From Endothia cerciana (Eukaryota > Ascomycota > Sordariomycetes > Diaporthales > Cryphonectriaceae), in NCBI GenBank assembly GCA_026119935.1, contig JALRMH010000003.1, positions 434,001 through 498,000 on the forward strand: a stretch of DNA of 64,000 nt, in the 5' to 3' direction. The notes under the pieces are model-generated. The model had not been told where the DNA came from, searched no databases, and saw only the letters and a list, made by a program, of their open reading frames with translations. Each line of letters starts with the position of its first letter. The stretch's first letter is position 1. A program made the translations under genes and the position numbers. Below, piece after piece: positions 22,757-34,904 of the stretch.

Positions 22757-25700
22757 TCACCATATCCTACAATTAAGTCCCCCGTTCGGCTCCATCGGTT
22801 CAAGCGTGAGGCTCGCTACGTGGCGCGACTGCCGTTGGAAACTGACTGAAAGGGACGACAAACGACCAATCTTAAGAAGCGAATGAAGACCCCAACGGAC
22901 GGCTGCCAACGGCAAAGCACCGAATACTGGGCTTTCCGTGTACTGCATTAATCCTCCCGCAAGGACATGCTCTACCCAGCGTACAGTTTCACCAGGGCCT
23001 ACTTCTATCTCCTTCTCAGGCAGGGAGCGACCCTCTTCATCTTGCCTCAACAGTCGAAAAGTCGCTGTGGCGCATTGACTGACCCTTGCGCTGTGCTCGT
23101 GAAGCTGACGGAGGCATCTCATATACCCATTTGTAAACCTCCAGTCAGCGTTACCTGAAACACATTAATGCGAGCGCAAGAGCAACCACCCACGCAGGTA
23201 ATAGCACTGTCTCCATCTCTGAGACTGGGGCGTTAATATTGTAGACACGGACTGGGATGTCTAAGCCGATGCCTTCTTCAAGGGTTTTGGATGCAAGTTC
23301 CCACTGGTTCCCAAAGACAGCGTTAACTAGCAGGCTCGACTCATGCGGATAAATATCCGAAGCTGTATGGGCGGAAATTTCAGAAATCACGAAGTCTTGT
23401 AGTCCGCAGCAGGCCGCATAGTGGAGGAACAATGCCTGGGGGTTTTGTCTCGTCGATAGGCTTAAAGTTCCGGCGAGGATGAAGCAAGGGACGCAGCGGT
23501 GCATCAGATTTGCGGATAGTTTTGTGGTCAAAGGATTTGCAGAAGTCCCACATGAGGAATCCACCGAATGTCCTATGACCCCTATCGGTATCTGCGCCAT
23601 AGATCAACTCGGCGAGGTACGACCTTCCGTATACTTCCGCGTTATCGAAGCCTGGCCAAGATTCTTGCAGAGCCGCGTACCGTTTCTCGTTGAGGATGAG
23701 GTAATCCCGAGCCGTTCTGTGACAGAAGTGTACTTCTTGAGATACGAAATTTGTGTTCAAACAACTAAACTCATCGGACCCAGCGACTCTTTCGAGCAAG
23801 CCCCGAGTCAGGCCGTTTATCCGCTTGAGGACGTGCTCCAGCCGTCTCGTGGCTTCTTCTCCCGAGTACGGCCGACACTCCATTGCTGGAGGGAAAATCA
23901 GGGTTAAGCAGCCCAGGTTCACCGTCACCGCCAAGCCATGGGAATGTTATGGCTCTGAGTTTGAAGCCCTCCGGTGCTTTTGCTGCCAGCAGCAGCATTT
24001 GGTTCGATCTCTTCCTGTCGCTGTCGCTCCTCTCGATGGGCTCTCGCAGTCTGTCGTACATTTGGTCCAGATCGGGTGGAAACTCCTCGACCTTCGTCCT
24101 GAGCTCGTTGACAGAATCACCCTGACGGATTCCCAAGAGTTATCACGTCGAGTACGAGGTGGGCCCACAGGAAACAACCCCTTGAGATTTATTGACAATG
24201 TCTCCTATGACTTCAAAACGCAGAGCCCATTTCTGGCGTGGCTCAAGTCGACGGGCCTCTCGGTCTGACTCCATTCGGTGGAGGTAGAAGGATTTAATAT
24301 CAAGATAGTTGAGCTCGTGCAAATGGATTGGCTCGTTGGCGTTGAATATCTCAGAAAACTCCGGCCATGGTGGTGAGCTGGTGAGAAGCTTGACGTCGCC
24401 TCCTGCTGCCCAGCCCTTCGATTTGGCTGCCAGTTCTTCATGCTGTAGCCGATTACCTTCAAATTCATCTAGACCGTCGACGAGAAAGCAGATCCTGGGG
24501 CCTCCGAATCGTAATATCTTCCGCAAAAGAAGATCAAAGGCATCCTGGAATTTTTTTTGGGTTTTTTGGGTTTTAATCACCGAAGCCCCCAAGCTTCTCC
24601 ACAGACGGGTCGCCCTGGGACCCAGAAGATCTCACCCGGCTCAATTGGAGTGGGAAAACATCCCCAATAAGATCCGGGCACTGACTCAAGGTCTGAAAGA
24701 GCAATGACCTGTAGAAGCCAGGGAGCGTCCGCTGTGACGGACTACCAGCATTCCAGCAGTGGAACTGGGCGAATATAAGTTGCCTGGAGCTGGACCAGAC
24801 TTCAAGTTCCTTTTCCGTTCTTTCATGCCTGCCGATGTACTTCATCGGGGTGGATTTACCCGATCCAGCTTTGCCTGAGATGTGCAAAACACCACGACCT
24901 GTCCTCAACCAGGCGATGAAATTTTCGTGAGTCGGTAATCGTTGGGCGTCTACGTATGAATCGCTGTCTGAACTTGCATATGAGTCCTACTTCGTTTGTG
25001 GAGTACCAGTCATCTATGTAGAACCTGTCATCTAGGGAGTCACTGTCATCTGTGGGGTTCTTGTCAAGAATCCAGCCGCAGGTGTATGCATCCGCATTCA
25101 ATAATTTGATCTTGTCGAGTTCCCATGCCGTCGAATACGAGGTGACGCAGGATGCTGTGTTGAATGGGGATAGTCACTGCCAAAGACAGTATATATTGCA
25201 GTTGTTGTATTATTCCTGATAGCAGCAACTGCTCGGCGGAGGCGCTTCGGTCCTCGATCATTTCCCGTAGGTTGTCCCGGGCCTCAGTGATCTGCCGCGA
25301 CAAGTCGATCTTCAGGTCTTTGGTATCCTCTTGCAGATTCTTGATCCCGTTGCTCAGGTCTTCTCTGCAGCCGGTGTGTAAGTCTAAGTTCATGAACTAG
25401 CAATATCGCCAGCATTATTATGGTCTTACTTGAATAGCAGTCTGAGGTTCAGCAAAATCTGTGCTCGGCTTTCCTGAAGTCGTGCTTTGAGCTCCTTTAC
25501 CTCATCCTTCTTCAGAATACTTGTCTATTCAGATCACAAGCTCTTCCAGAGCCTTTTTTTGTCACCAGTCACTTTCATCTCTTCCAACAGCGCCAGAAAG
25601 GCCTCCGGGTCCTCTTGACAGTCTCTTGCGAGATGCTTGATGTTCCTCTCAGCTTTGGTCTTGACAGCAACGTCCTTTTCAAGTGACTCGATCAGAGACT

Positions 25701-25855
25701 TAAGGTCATCCGTGACATCTTCAAGACGGGCATTCTCGTCAGAGCTGCCATCCTTTGATATACTTATCTCGAGAGTGCCAGCCACTAGCTCCCAAGAAAA
25801 TTCGATGAATGCTAGGAATTGATGAGGCAAGACCGATGGCGGATAGAGGATCCAT
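22757..25855 (-). pseudogene. NACHT-type NLR (fungal STAND protein), decayed
   Basis: Reading from 25855 leftward, the sequence follows a fungal NLR but changes frame many times. The start MDPLSAIGLA shifts frame within about 15 codons into FIEFSWELVAGTLEIS, a typical fungal N-terminal domain of NACHT proteins. This continues as NIKHLARDCQEDPEAFLALL. Two in-frame stops (TGA, TAG) follow KRLWKSL. A coiled-coil-like helical stretch and another frameshift precede DDRFYIDDWYSTNE. The P-loop GKAGSGKST lies at 24849-24875 and Walker B (ICFLVDGLDEFEG) at 24459-24495, in different frames. NKSQG, AHLVLDV and GIRQGDSVNELRTKVEEF are each in shifted frames. The region after the NACHT (CHRTARDYLI) matches the winged-helix/DUF7791-like part. 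No ankyrin, TPR or WD repeats are visible at the C-terminus. Functional relatives act in nonself recognition and incompatibility. With at least six breaks this copy cannot be translated whole. Confidence 0.85.
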
Positions 25856-28800
25856 GGTGTCTCTATGGGAGCGATAGTCCAACTTGGAACGATCAGCAAG
25901 GCGAGGTGGACGAGAGACTATTGAGTGTTACGTTGAAAGCCGTCTACGCGCGGAGGCCGATTGAAGAGGGGATTTGAGACTGAGAACAGCACGTGAGTGC
26001 GAGTCCGACTTTCAGTCTACCAGTGCTGCTGCATGTACGCTTATGCAACGGCAGGGGCGTTGCTTCGAGATATTACTGGTCGTAAAGCAGGCTCTACAAG
26101 CAAATCAAATCTGTCGTGTGGGCTCACAGTTGAGTCATCCAATGTGAGTCCTACTAGTTAACGCCCTCCGCTGAAGCAATGTTTTTGGTGAGGCGGTTAA
26201 ATTATACCTTCGTGGCCCGTAGAGCCTCCACATCCAAAGTAGGTGGACAGTTGCCATGCAACCAGCCCTCAGGAAGGAAAAAGAATTAGTGAGTCGGATA
26301 TTATTCATGCCTCCACACTTCGGATCTACATTTATATATGATCACTACTTTCTTTTTTCCCTCTTTTTTCTTCCCTTATATCTTTTTGTTTTAATTTATT
26401 GAAAAATGAACTTTTTAGAACAGAGTAGGCTTGATATCCACCAGAGTAACTATACACTCGAGGACATGTTACTTGATTTTTATCTTTGCAGTGAGTATCA
26501 TTAATTTTAGGTCAGAATCGAGTCTGATTTAGCTTCCCCTGCCAGCTGACCAGGTGATCACCCAGACAGTTAAAAGCTTTTGACGAACATGGTCATCATG
26601 GCGGGCCTTGGCACCACACCGAACAAGGTGTTCATCAATATTCTTGTTGACTAAAATCAGGAGCCTGTTGCTCGTATGATTCCCAGGCATCATTCCACTA
26701 AGATCACAGAGAACATATATGTGCAAATCGTGGGATAGACTGCCTTTCACTGGTATTTGAAGACACTTACCGTGGTATGGACCTGAGGGACCCAGTGGTG
26801 GCTGCTCATGACACGACGTCCCACTATGCCTGAGACAATACAAGACCAAAGAATTACTGGGAGAGCTGAGATCGAGAATCTGAGGTATGTTAGCCCGGTG
26901 AGCCTCTACGCGTCCCCTTTAGTGTGGTCTTGACTGAAGCTTATCAGATCCCTCATGCTTTCCAGGCCGCCTTTCCAGGACCAAAGGATCGCGCCACCCA
27001 TTTGACTAATGTTAGCACTGTCTCGGTCCGTGAGGCCGCTAGGTTGTTATTCGTTCTTGACGATAAAGATCATACGAAAGACAGTATTGAAAAGAGAACG
27101 TGATCTAGGAGCAAGGATTGAGAATTGTAGTAGATTTTCCATCCCAATGGACCACACCTTACGCTCTTCAAACACGTCTGGTACTTCAACCATGAGTAAC
27201 ATTCCCATGGTGGCGCAGATATGGGTGGCTGCTAGGCTGAGTCTTGTATCCCTGGCGATGTCGTTCTATTTGACAAGAGAGCGCCGATATCTAACGTTGC
27301 TCTCACCCATCTCGGCGGCGACCCGAGCACCTACAGAGAATGTGGACTCACAGAGAATCAGAAGAATGGTCTGGTGGAATGTGGAATATGTGAAATACCC
27401 TCCTTCACCCACAGAAAATAAACCGTCTACCGCCACTAAGCCTTCCCCCTGATCACAGACGGCAGCGACAGGCGCCGTGTCGGCCCTGAGGAGCGTATTT
27501 CGTCAGTTTATTCTTATCGAGACCCTAAGAGAGTAAGATTCATCTAAACGAGATTGGGAACAGCATGCACAGAGGATTGTGCAGCACAGCCGAGAGATTC
27601 GACTAACCCAACTTTCGAGGGCTAGCAGGAGGCATATCACCCGCTACTTCTCTAGGCTCGGTAGGCATCCCGATGGCTCCCTTTAGTGATTAGGGGCATT
27701 TATCAGATCAAAAATGCCTCGAGTATAAGTGACATCGGTCGGACTGTTATATGGGGTTCCCCTGCGTCTGGACTAATCAAAGCAGCTTCTAAAGTCCGGC
27801 CCACCGAATGAAAACAGAAATGAGTGTTAAACCAATCACCAGAAATCATTCAGCAACCATGTCGCCTAGATTGCCTGTGGATCCGGCCTCTAGTCTCTGA
27901 AATGCCTTAACAAATTCACCAGTGCTCAGATCCGCATCAACGACCAAGAACCATTTGTGCCATCGTTGACCTATCAAGCGTGGAGATACTAAGGTGGTTG
28001 GCTATCTTAAGTAATTAGTACACAAATGGGTTCACCGCCAGAGGCAGTGTCGAAGATGCAATACCTCACTTTGGACAGATTAGTTGACTAGGTAAATGAA
28101 TAATATAGCCGAGAAAATATAGCTCGAGAAGATAGTCTGAGCACTCTACCAAAAAAAATTACGGAATATTGTGAAGGTATTGCAAGGACGTGTTACAGCG
28201 ATCTTTTCGTATACCGGGTTGAAGCTCTTCCGTTTAGATCAGGGAATTGGCGGAGGCATGACCGTGAATAGTATACCACTAAGCCTGCAAGTCGCACAAA
28301 TAAGGCCGTTTCCTGATGTTTGCAATAGAACAAATTCTAAGTGCCTACAATGCCAGGTATTGAATAAACGAGTGTGGAAGCCTGATTCTCCTCAACTACA
28401 GAGCTCTTCGGTGGAGAGCGAAGGCTATTTATGTGTAACTATCGCCAGATTTACTGGTTCGGAGGATTCGGAAGATTCGCCGATCAGGCAGTCTGCCACA
28501 CCTTTCAAGACGAAGGCGCCGTGACCCTTGTCCTCACCCTGGCCACTGGGGCCTTACAAACAACACCAGGTCCGGGTCAACCCAGATCACCCTCGGCACC
28601 CAGAAGAGTTTCTTGTCCGGAATGGCCCGACACATGAGTCCCAGCGCCCCCAGGAAGACCACAAGGCCACGTGTGTCGACGTCCAAGAGTCGCACTTCGT
28701 AAACTGTGGGATCTTTCCCCATTTATTGCTGTATGAAACTTTCATGTCCAGATTCTTACAAGTAAAGACAACGGAAGATCAGTCTTGCGACAAAAAAGTG

Positions 28801-31445
28801 AAAATGTTGACAAATTGGAAGATCTCGGCCGAGGAGCGGACATCGCCTACTGGTGTGCTGGAAGATCCATCTCATGGGTCTTTCTATTCCGGTGTGACTT
28901 GTGCTCTTCTATTACTGTAGTTTGTGGCATGCCAGATTTGCTCCGACTTCTCAGGCTGAAGACGTCGGGTCATTCAGATGAAAAAGAACTTGCCGCAGAA
29001 TTGCTCGACGCCGGCGCTCTCATTTGTGTGATGTTCTCAGTGACCTCTCTACCCAGCTTCGAATCAAGCCACCCACGAGCAAGAAGACTCGGAGACACTA
29101 CAGACAGTATTCTCTAGATCCTGCCATTTCCACAAGGCTCTGAAGGGCGTGTGGCTTTCCTGAATTTGGAGCTACGGGACAGATTCGGTGAGAACTAAGA
29201 AACTTGCTCATGAGGAATTGCGGATAATATTGAGAAAACTTGCTTCTCCTCGGGTATCCACTAATGACCAAGCACGCCACGGCTGTGGCCACCCGCAACA
29301 TGCGTCGCTGGGTAAGCGGGATATCTGTCCTCGGTTCATTTCCCGCTCATTCGCTTTTCCATGTAAGCACAACATACCTTTTCTGAAACTAGGCATCCCT
29401 TCGCCTGTTCTCGGCCCTGCCCTTCGTCAGGCGACCATTTTCCTTCCGTCCAGTCGGATCCTACCGATGAAGCGCAATATTGCCGGAACTATAGGTTCTT
29501 ATCGACTTCTAAATTCGAGGCGTAATGTGAAGAACGTCGTTGACAGACATCAAACAGCGTCAAATGCGTCTCGTCCTTACAATGCACATGACCGTCAATC
29601 CATGCGTAGCCTTGAGCAATTTTCATCATCGTCTAGAGTCTTCGAGTGTCCCGCGTGACAAAATAAGTAGCCTCGGCAAGCGTTGAAGCCTTCCAACTGG
29701 TTTCTTCGATAAACCATATCTGCAAGCCTCGGGACAAACGCGACTAGCTGGCGTTGGCTGGTCGCACTGCATCTCGACCGGATCGTTGTAAGGGATCCGG
29801 TTTGGTTTCTTATAGGGGCCGCGACTGGTAACGCCAACGGCCCCTGAGTGGACACTACTGGCTGCGTTTGGCGTTGGGCTTACATGTAGAGACCTTAGCA
29901 AGACGGATTGGATAGAGAAAATGTCTCTGGGGTAACCTCCGGGGCTGAGATGCCCACCAAGAAGCTACAGTGTCCGTGTGGCTGCGACTGAAGAAGTATT
30001 GGCCAAGTCACGCCATCCAGATCAGATATGCAGAAGAAGGTCAGCAGACGAAATCGCTAGAGCCAAGAGCTGACTATGGTGTGAAACACAGAAGCACACG
30101 GATTCCGCACTTCGTCCACCCATATGATGAAACAGCTCTACATTCGCTAGCCTAGCAGGCCGATAGCAGCTTGTCTTGCGTTGTCTACCTGTCTGCGATC
30201 AGGCGGCGGCGTCTGCCGTCCAGGTCGAGTTTTCCCCGTCTGTAGGCCGCGGACATATTTCTCTCCAATTTTGGGGGGCATCACAAACCTCCATGCCGGT
30301 TGGACTTATCATGGCACCACCTGGTAATTTTGCAAGGATCGTGACAAAGAGCCGACGTGGACTGTCCCACTGAGGGACGACATGATCTGCAGTGGCGTAA
30401 CATTAGGTAGGAGTCAGGATCACACAGCCGTACCGAAACTGCCCAAAGGTATCAGATAGGAAGTAGAGGCTCCCAGAAGATCACGCGGTGCTTATGCGAG
30501 CGAATCTCAGCTTCCTGACCGATGACAGAAGGGGAAGAGCTGAAGCAACGAAGCCTTCCCTGTGCTTCTTTTGCAGATTCATGTCCATTCCCTACCAGGC
30601 CTCGACGGGTGGCTACATACTTGGGGAGCAGTCATGAGGGATCAGCGTGGCCATCCTGCCAGATGAAAGGATTTGACGGTCTCAGATTCCGCATCTTCTC
30701 TCACGAGGATCCTTCAAATTTCTCGAAGACCATCCATTGGTTCGAAGACCACCTCCTTAATGAGTTGAGGCGTCCTATATATGTCGAACTCACACACAGC
30801 TGCGATTGTTGCGCCTTGATGTCACTACGCCGTCGCGATCTTCACAAGGACTTCAAGCCTCCGGGAGAGATCGCACAAAATCCCTCATTGTACACTTGGT
30901 GTTTAACCCGATAAAATTAACCTACGTTCTATTGGCTATTGTATCACAAGGCCTTCGAAGGGATAATCTGTGGAGATCAGGGGCCACCCATGGAGACGTC
31001 CCCCTCCGGAGCTTGTATGGGCCTCGTGGTCAGGTAATCTCAACTTCAGCCGCTTGAAAGACACCAGCAGACATACACGCTACTTATATGTATGTACTGA
31101 CCCGTCTGACTCCTTCTGCTGTGTTCTTGTACATACCGTCGGCGATCGACATACTATTCTAGCGGCGAGGCAAACAGAGCTAATCCCTTCACCTTATAGT
31201 TATCGCTTTCTCTGCCAGCTGTCCGCTATTGACATTTCGTGATAGACCGGTACGACATAGAATCGAACATAAAGACGCAGTCGGCTCTCTCCTCTACAGC
31301 GGTCAGGTCAGACGCCAAATGAGACCTATTAACAATTGCAGGTCTTAGCTTCGCCGCCCTCGACCGGCTGCTCAAATTTTGTTCTCTGCCAAGATTAATC
31401 ATTCACTATATAAAACTTCCAGGACCTCAAAGTTTGTTTGCGACA
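25856..31445. other. Gene-poor core of the accessory island
   Basis: These 5.6 kb are AT-richer than the flanks. They include a T-rich tract near 26350-26400 and many scattered short ORFs on both strands. None shows a domain, codon bias or splice pattern I trust. I looked for transposase, reverse transcriptase and long terminal repeats and recognised none. It could be heavily mutated relic DNA. Confidence 0.5.
31407..31415 (+). promoter_or_regulatory. TATA box of the small Cys/His-rich gene
   Basis: TATATAAAA lies 31 bases before the ATG at 31446. The spacing would give a very short leader, or transcription may start close to the ATG. Confidence 0.55.
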
Positions 31446-31894
31446 ATGTCCGACCAATACTATACCACTGGTGTGTATGAACCAACCTTACCCAACACTG
31501 TGGACTATGTCTGTGGTTGCATCGACGGGAAACATCCTGTTCCATGTGAATGTGGAGGAAGCTATGTATACATCAAACAATACGGCATGTAAGTACTACC
31601 GGCTGGTTCCTTGACCACCGGCTCCTAAATCTTAACTATTCCCTCTAAAATCCGCAACAAACATGCAGTTGACCAATCTCTAGACCTCATCCTGACTGCC
31701 ATGGCTCTGGAACTAAGATGATCGACTGCCCGAATAAGCCAAAGTCAAACAAAGGACAGACTTTCGCCTCCCCATCATCGGATGATAAACCACCTCCTGG
31801 CCACCAGCAGCCACCACCCAGTCACCGAAGAGCTGGCGGTCGCTCCTCCGGGAAGTCATCCAAAAGAAGCCATGCTACACCAGGGTCGGCTTAA
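31446..31894 (+). CDS. Small Cys/His-rich protein of unknown function
   Basis: Two exons (31446-31588, 31684-31894) around a 95-base intron (GTAAGT donor, CTCTAG acceptor) encode 117 residues. I do not recognise the family. Residues 23-36 hold CGC and CEC pairs around a His. Residues 50-57 read H-x2-C-x-G-x-G (HPDCHGSG), like one half of a DnaJ-type CxxCxGxG zinc knuckle with the first Cys replaced by His, and another Cys lies at 63. The splice joins the two Cys/His halves in frame, which supports both the intron and a zinc-binding role. The last 50 residues are Pro/Ser/Lys-rich and end in a basic patch (GKSSKRSH). There is no signal peptide. It sits in the decayed island yet has an intact frame and a TATA box upstream. 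Using the upstream AG at 31668 instead would end translation early. Confidence 0.6.
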
Positions 31895-32980
31895 TTCACA
31901 ATTCCATAAGGTCCAGGAGGATCAGCATGAGTCCATATCGCGTGGGTCATGCGATTCTATGGTATCATCAAAGCCGTGTCCATGGTGTGTTCAGTAATCC
32001 TGCATCTTGTAATTACAACTTGTTACTTCCGCAACCGTTCCGTTCCTCCGGCACTACGTACCAAAGTCTAACTACTATTATTTTTCAGACCGAAGTGTCT
32101 CGACATATCTTCTTATCCATTTTCCCTCATCGTCACGCGTCAAAAGGCTTGAGTGGGAGTTGGCATACCTCCAGCTTGGACCGTGAATGTGTGTCAAACC
32201 AACTACGATTAGGGGAATACGTGGGCAAGAGCTGAAGTTTACGAGATATGAATGTACGAGACCCATGAATATATCATGTTCGTGACCTAGTATTGAAATG
32301 TTATTGGAATCCCAAGTCGATTGTCTGAATGTTGAAGTCTAGCTCTGAGAGAGATAGAATGCGCGAGTCGCGGGTGATATCGCAGCTCAGCGATGCACAA
32401 GTTGTCTCGAAGATCATTCCACATGCATCTCATCCCTATGACCCAATGAGATCGGTGTAATAGAAACCAGTATCGCTCTCACCTTTTCGGCACCCAGCGG
32501 ACTGGAGCCGATGCACTTACCCTTCCAAGCTTGCGAACTGGCGTCTTCAGTACCTGAAACGATGATATGGCCTGCCTCGAACTCGACGTCATGGCGGACT
32601 CCCACTCCCTGAGCACGCACTGCAGGCCGGGTGTATTACTTGAAAATCGAGAGATCGACGGCACTTGGTTGCTCATCAATTGGGCTTTCATTCCATCTGG
32701 GTATTTCGTGGGTTTCTGTCTAGACGACTTAGCAGTGCAACCTTAGCACACGTGGACATGGAAGTTGGAACTCAAAAATCATCGCTTCTCAACCTTTATG
32801 AGGTAGATTTGTTCAATTTGATTTCATAACTTTCGACCAGCAATTTCCCTTGGTTTACATCCTTTCTTTGTCATTGCAAATAGCGTCCAAGTTGTCCCTT
32901 GATGGGGCATTGGCCCAGTGCCGGGGGCGAGCGAACATCCATTTTCTCTGTCGTGGTTATACCCTGCTGACACTATCTTG
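31895..32980. other. Intergenic within the island
   Basis: There is no convincing gene. The 3' flank of the small gene runs into the upstream flank of the SDR relic. Short ORFs on both strands show no family features. Confidence 0.5.
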
Positions 32981-33928
32981 AAGGCCGTAGCTGGCATCGG
33001 CAAAGAAACCGCACTCGCGATTGTGGAAGCCAGCGCTAGAAGAGTTGTTTTCGCGGATATCAATGATGAAGGCGTTAAGGAAGTTGCTGAGAAGAGCAAG
33101 AAGTATGCTAAACATGCCAAGTACCGAGCCATTGCGCTCAAGTTAGACATGGCTGATAAGGACAGTAGGCAAAACCTTATTGTGACAGTGGTGAAGGAGT
33201 TTGGACGCATCAAATACGTTGTTAACAGTGCCGGGGTAAGCCTCATCTCTATATGCTACTTCCTAGATACAGACAGCGCGATTGACGATCATGAGCTACT
33301 ATAGATTAATTTAAAGAACTATAGCTCCTTTACACTCAACCTGGACCTTAAAATTTTCTCGAAGATAGCTGATACTAATATCAGAGGAGCAGTGCTATTT
33401 ATCCACGCGATTACAGCAGCCATAGCCCAGCAGGAGCTGCTTATATTGACTAGCACTGGCCGTCATAGCACACGCAGCCCTAACAGAGGTTCGATCGTCC
33501 TCCTAGGCTCCACACTCTCCTTGGCTGGTGCGCTAGGCATAATCTTATATACGACAGCAAAGCATACGATCATCAGTATTACCAAGTCTGCCGGTAAACT
33601 TCCACCTTATCCACGAGGTCTTGTGCTGAGGCAGCAGTTAATGAACTACGTAGCTGTCGATGCCCTAACCTTGCAGAACTCTATTCGCGTAAACGCCGTT
33701 TATCCTTCTTGGGTGGACACGCCCATGGTATAGAATGCTGTAAAAACAAACCCAATACTTAGGCAGATAATTAAGACTATTATGCCCCTAAAGCGGTGAG
33801 CTACCCCAGATAAAGTGGCCAACTATATTGTCTTTCTGTGTAGTCCTTCCGCCAGCTTCATTAACGGCACTATCCTACCTATTGATATGGGTTTTACCTT
33901 ACCTGTACCTGCTCCTCTTCTAGCTTAG
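32981..33928 (+). pseudogene. Short-chain dehydrogenase/reductase, decayed
   Basis: The sequence follows a classical NAD(P)-dependent SDR. AGIGKETALAIVEASARRVVF matches the cofactor-binding helix, but the N-terminal strand (IVTGAG-type) is missing. Then come VFADINDEGVKEVAE, FGRIKYVVNSAG, RGSIVLLGSTLSLAG and the catalytic-type YTTAKH. Two introns still splice in frame (33236-33304 and 33594-33653). Near the C-terminus, after WVDTPMV, a TAG interrupts the frame. A TGA interrupts it again after IMPLKR, before the family end motif IVFLCSPSASFINGT. Both stops are one C-to-T change from CAG and CGA. The damage at the N-terminus and the two stops make a working enzyme unlikely. It lies just upstream of the PKS relic in the same orientation and was probably a tailoring enzyme of the same cluster. 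Confidence 0.8.
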
Positions 33929-34904
33929 AGAGATTAACTAGTCAAGCACTAGGGGACGAAATTCAGTTGGACCTAGCATTTACTTTCATGCGACCTGGGT
34001 CGCCAAGAGGACAGTGATCTGGTACTTGGGTTGTGTGGAAGGAACTACTAATATAAATTTCATTGTTTACCTAAAGAACTATTAGATAACTTGGTGGATG
34101 CAGAAGGTGCTTTCAACCCTTGCTACTACTTTGTGTTTTGTGAGATAGAATGAATATCAGTGTTAGAAGGGGTAAATTCGATCTAGGACAGGAAGTTTAT
34201 CAATACCACAGGACCCCAAAGTAGTGAGTGTAGTATGGATTGGTGATATTAGGGTGCAAGAGTATGCATATGGCCATCCCTCCCCCCTTACCCAAGACTC
34301 ACCTAGCTAAAGGTCTCATGAACAACTAAGACCAGCACCAGATCCTGCCCTTTTGATCATTACACTATTTACACAGAAAGCAATCATGTATAACCCTTTT
34401 GAGATCTCTATTGTCAAAGAAATGCCCGGAACCAACAGAGATGTGGTTATGACACTTAAATCCTCCAAAGACTAAGTTGATAGTACACCACGTTGAAAGC
34501 ACTATCTCAGGACCGTGTAATACCTTCCTGATATAGCTCATTCATGTAATCTGGGAACTTGGTTAATCCTGCATTGCATAGACGGTGGTGGATATAGACA
34601 TGGGGGCAGCAAAACCGCTCTTAATCCCTGCTCCATATCAATTGAGCCAGGCTCTCTACTTTCCCATTATTCCAGTTCAGTACATACTTTCTGAGAGTAT
34701 TCGAAAGAATTAAAATCATGGCCCAATAAGTTGATCGTCCTCTATTATCGCGTACACCGTGGCGACAATTACACCAGGTATATCGTATAATTTTTCGCTT
34801 CATCTGCCTACCCGTTCGGATAGTCTTGTCAATCACATCATACACATAGCTCCAGTGGAATATGGACCTTTAAACAGCCTCTTGCGCTTTATACAGTCCA
34901 TGAT
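33929..34904. other. Spacer between the SDR and PKS relics
   Basis: AT-rich, with no KS, AT or DH motif of the missing PKS 5' half on either strand. A minus-strand ORF at 34621-34845 is not recognisable. Confidence 0.55.

Noticed and set aside
26330..26410. AT-rich tract as an LTR or transposon end
   Set aside because: No matching repeat, terminal inverted repeat or transposase relic was found nearby.
27009..27452. 147-codon open frame in the island core
   Set aside because: No recognisable domain, no splice support and no codon bias; length alone is weak evidence.
30522..30914. 130-codon open frame in the island core
   Set aside because: No family resemblance; surrounded by non-coding decay.
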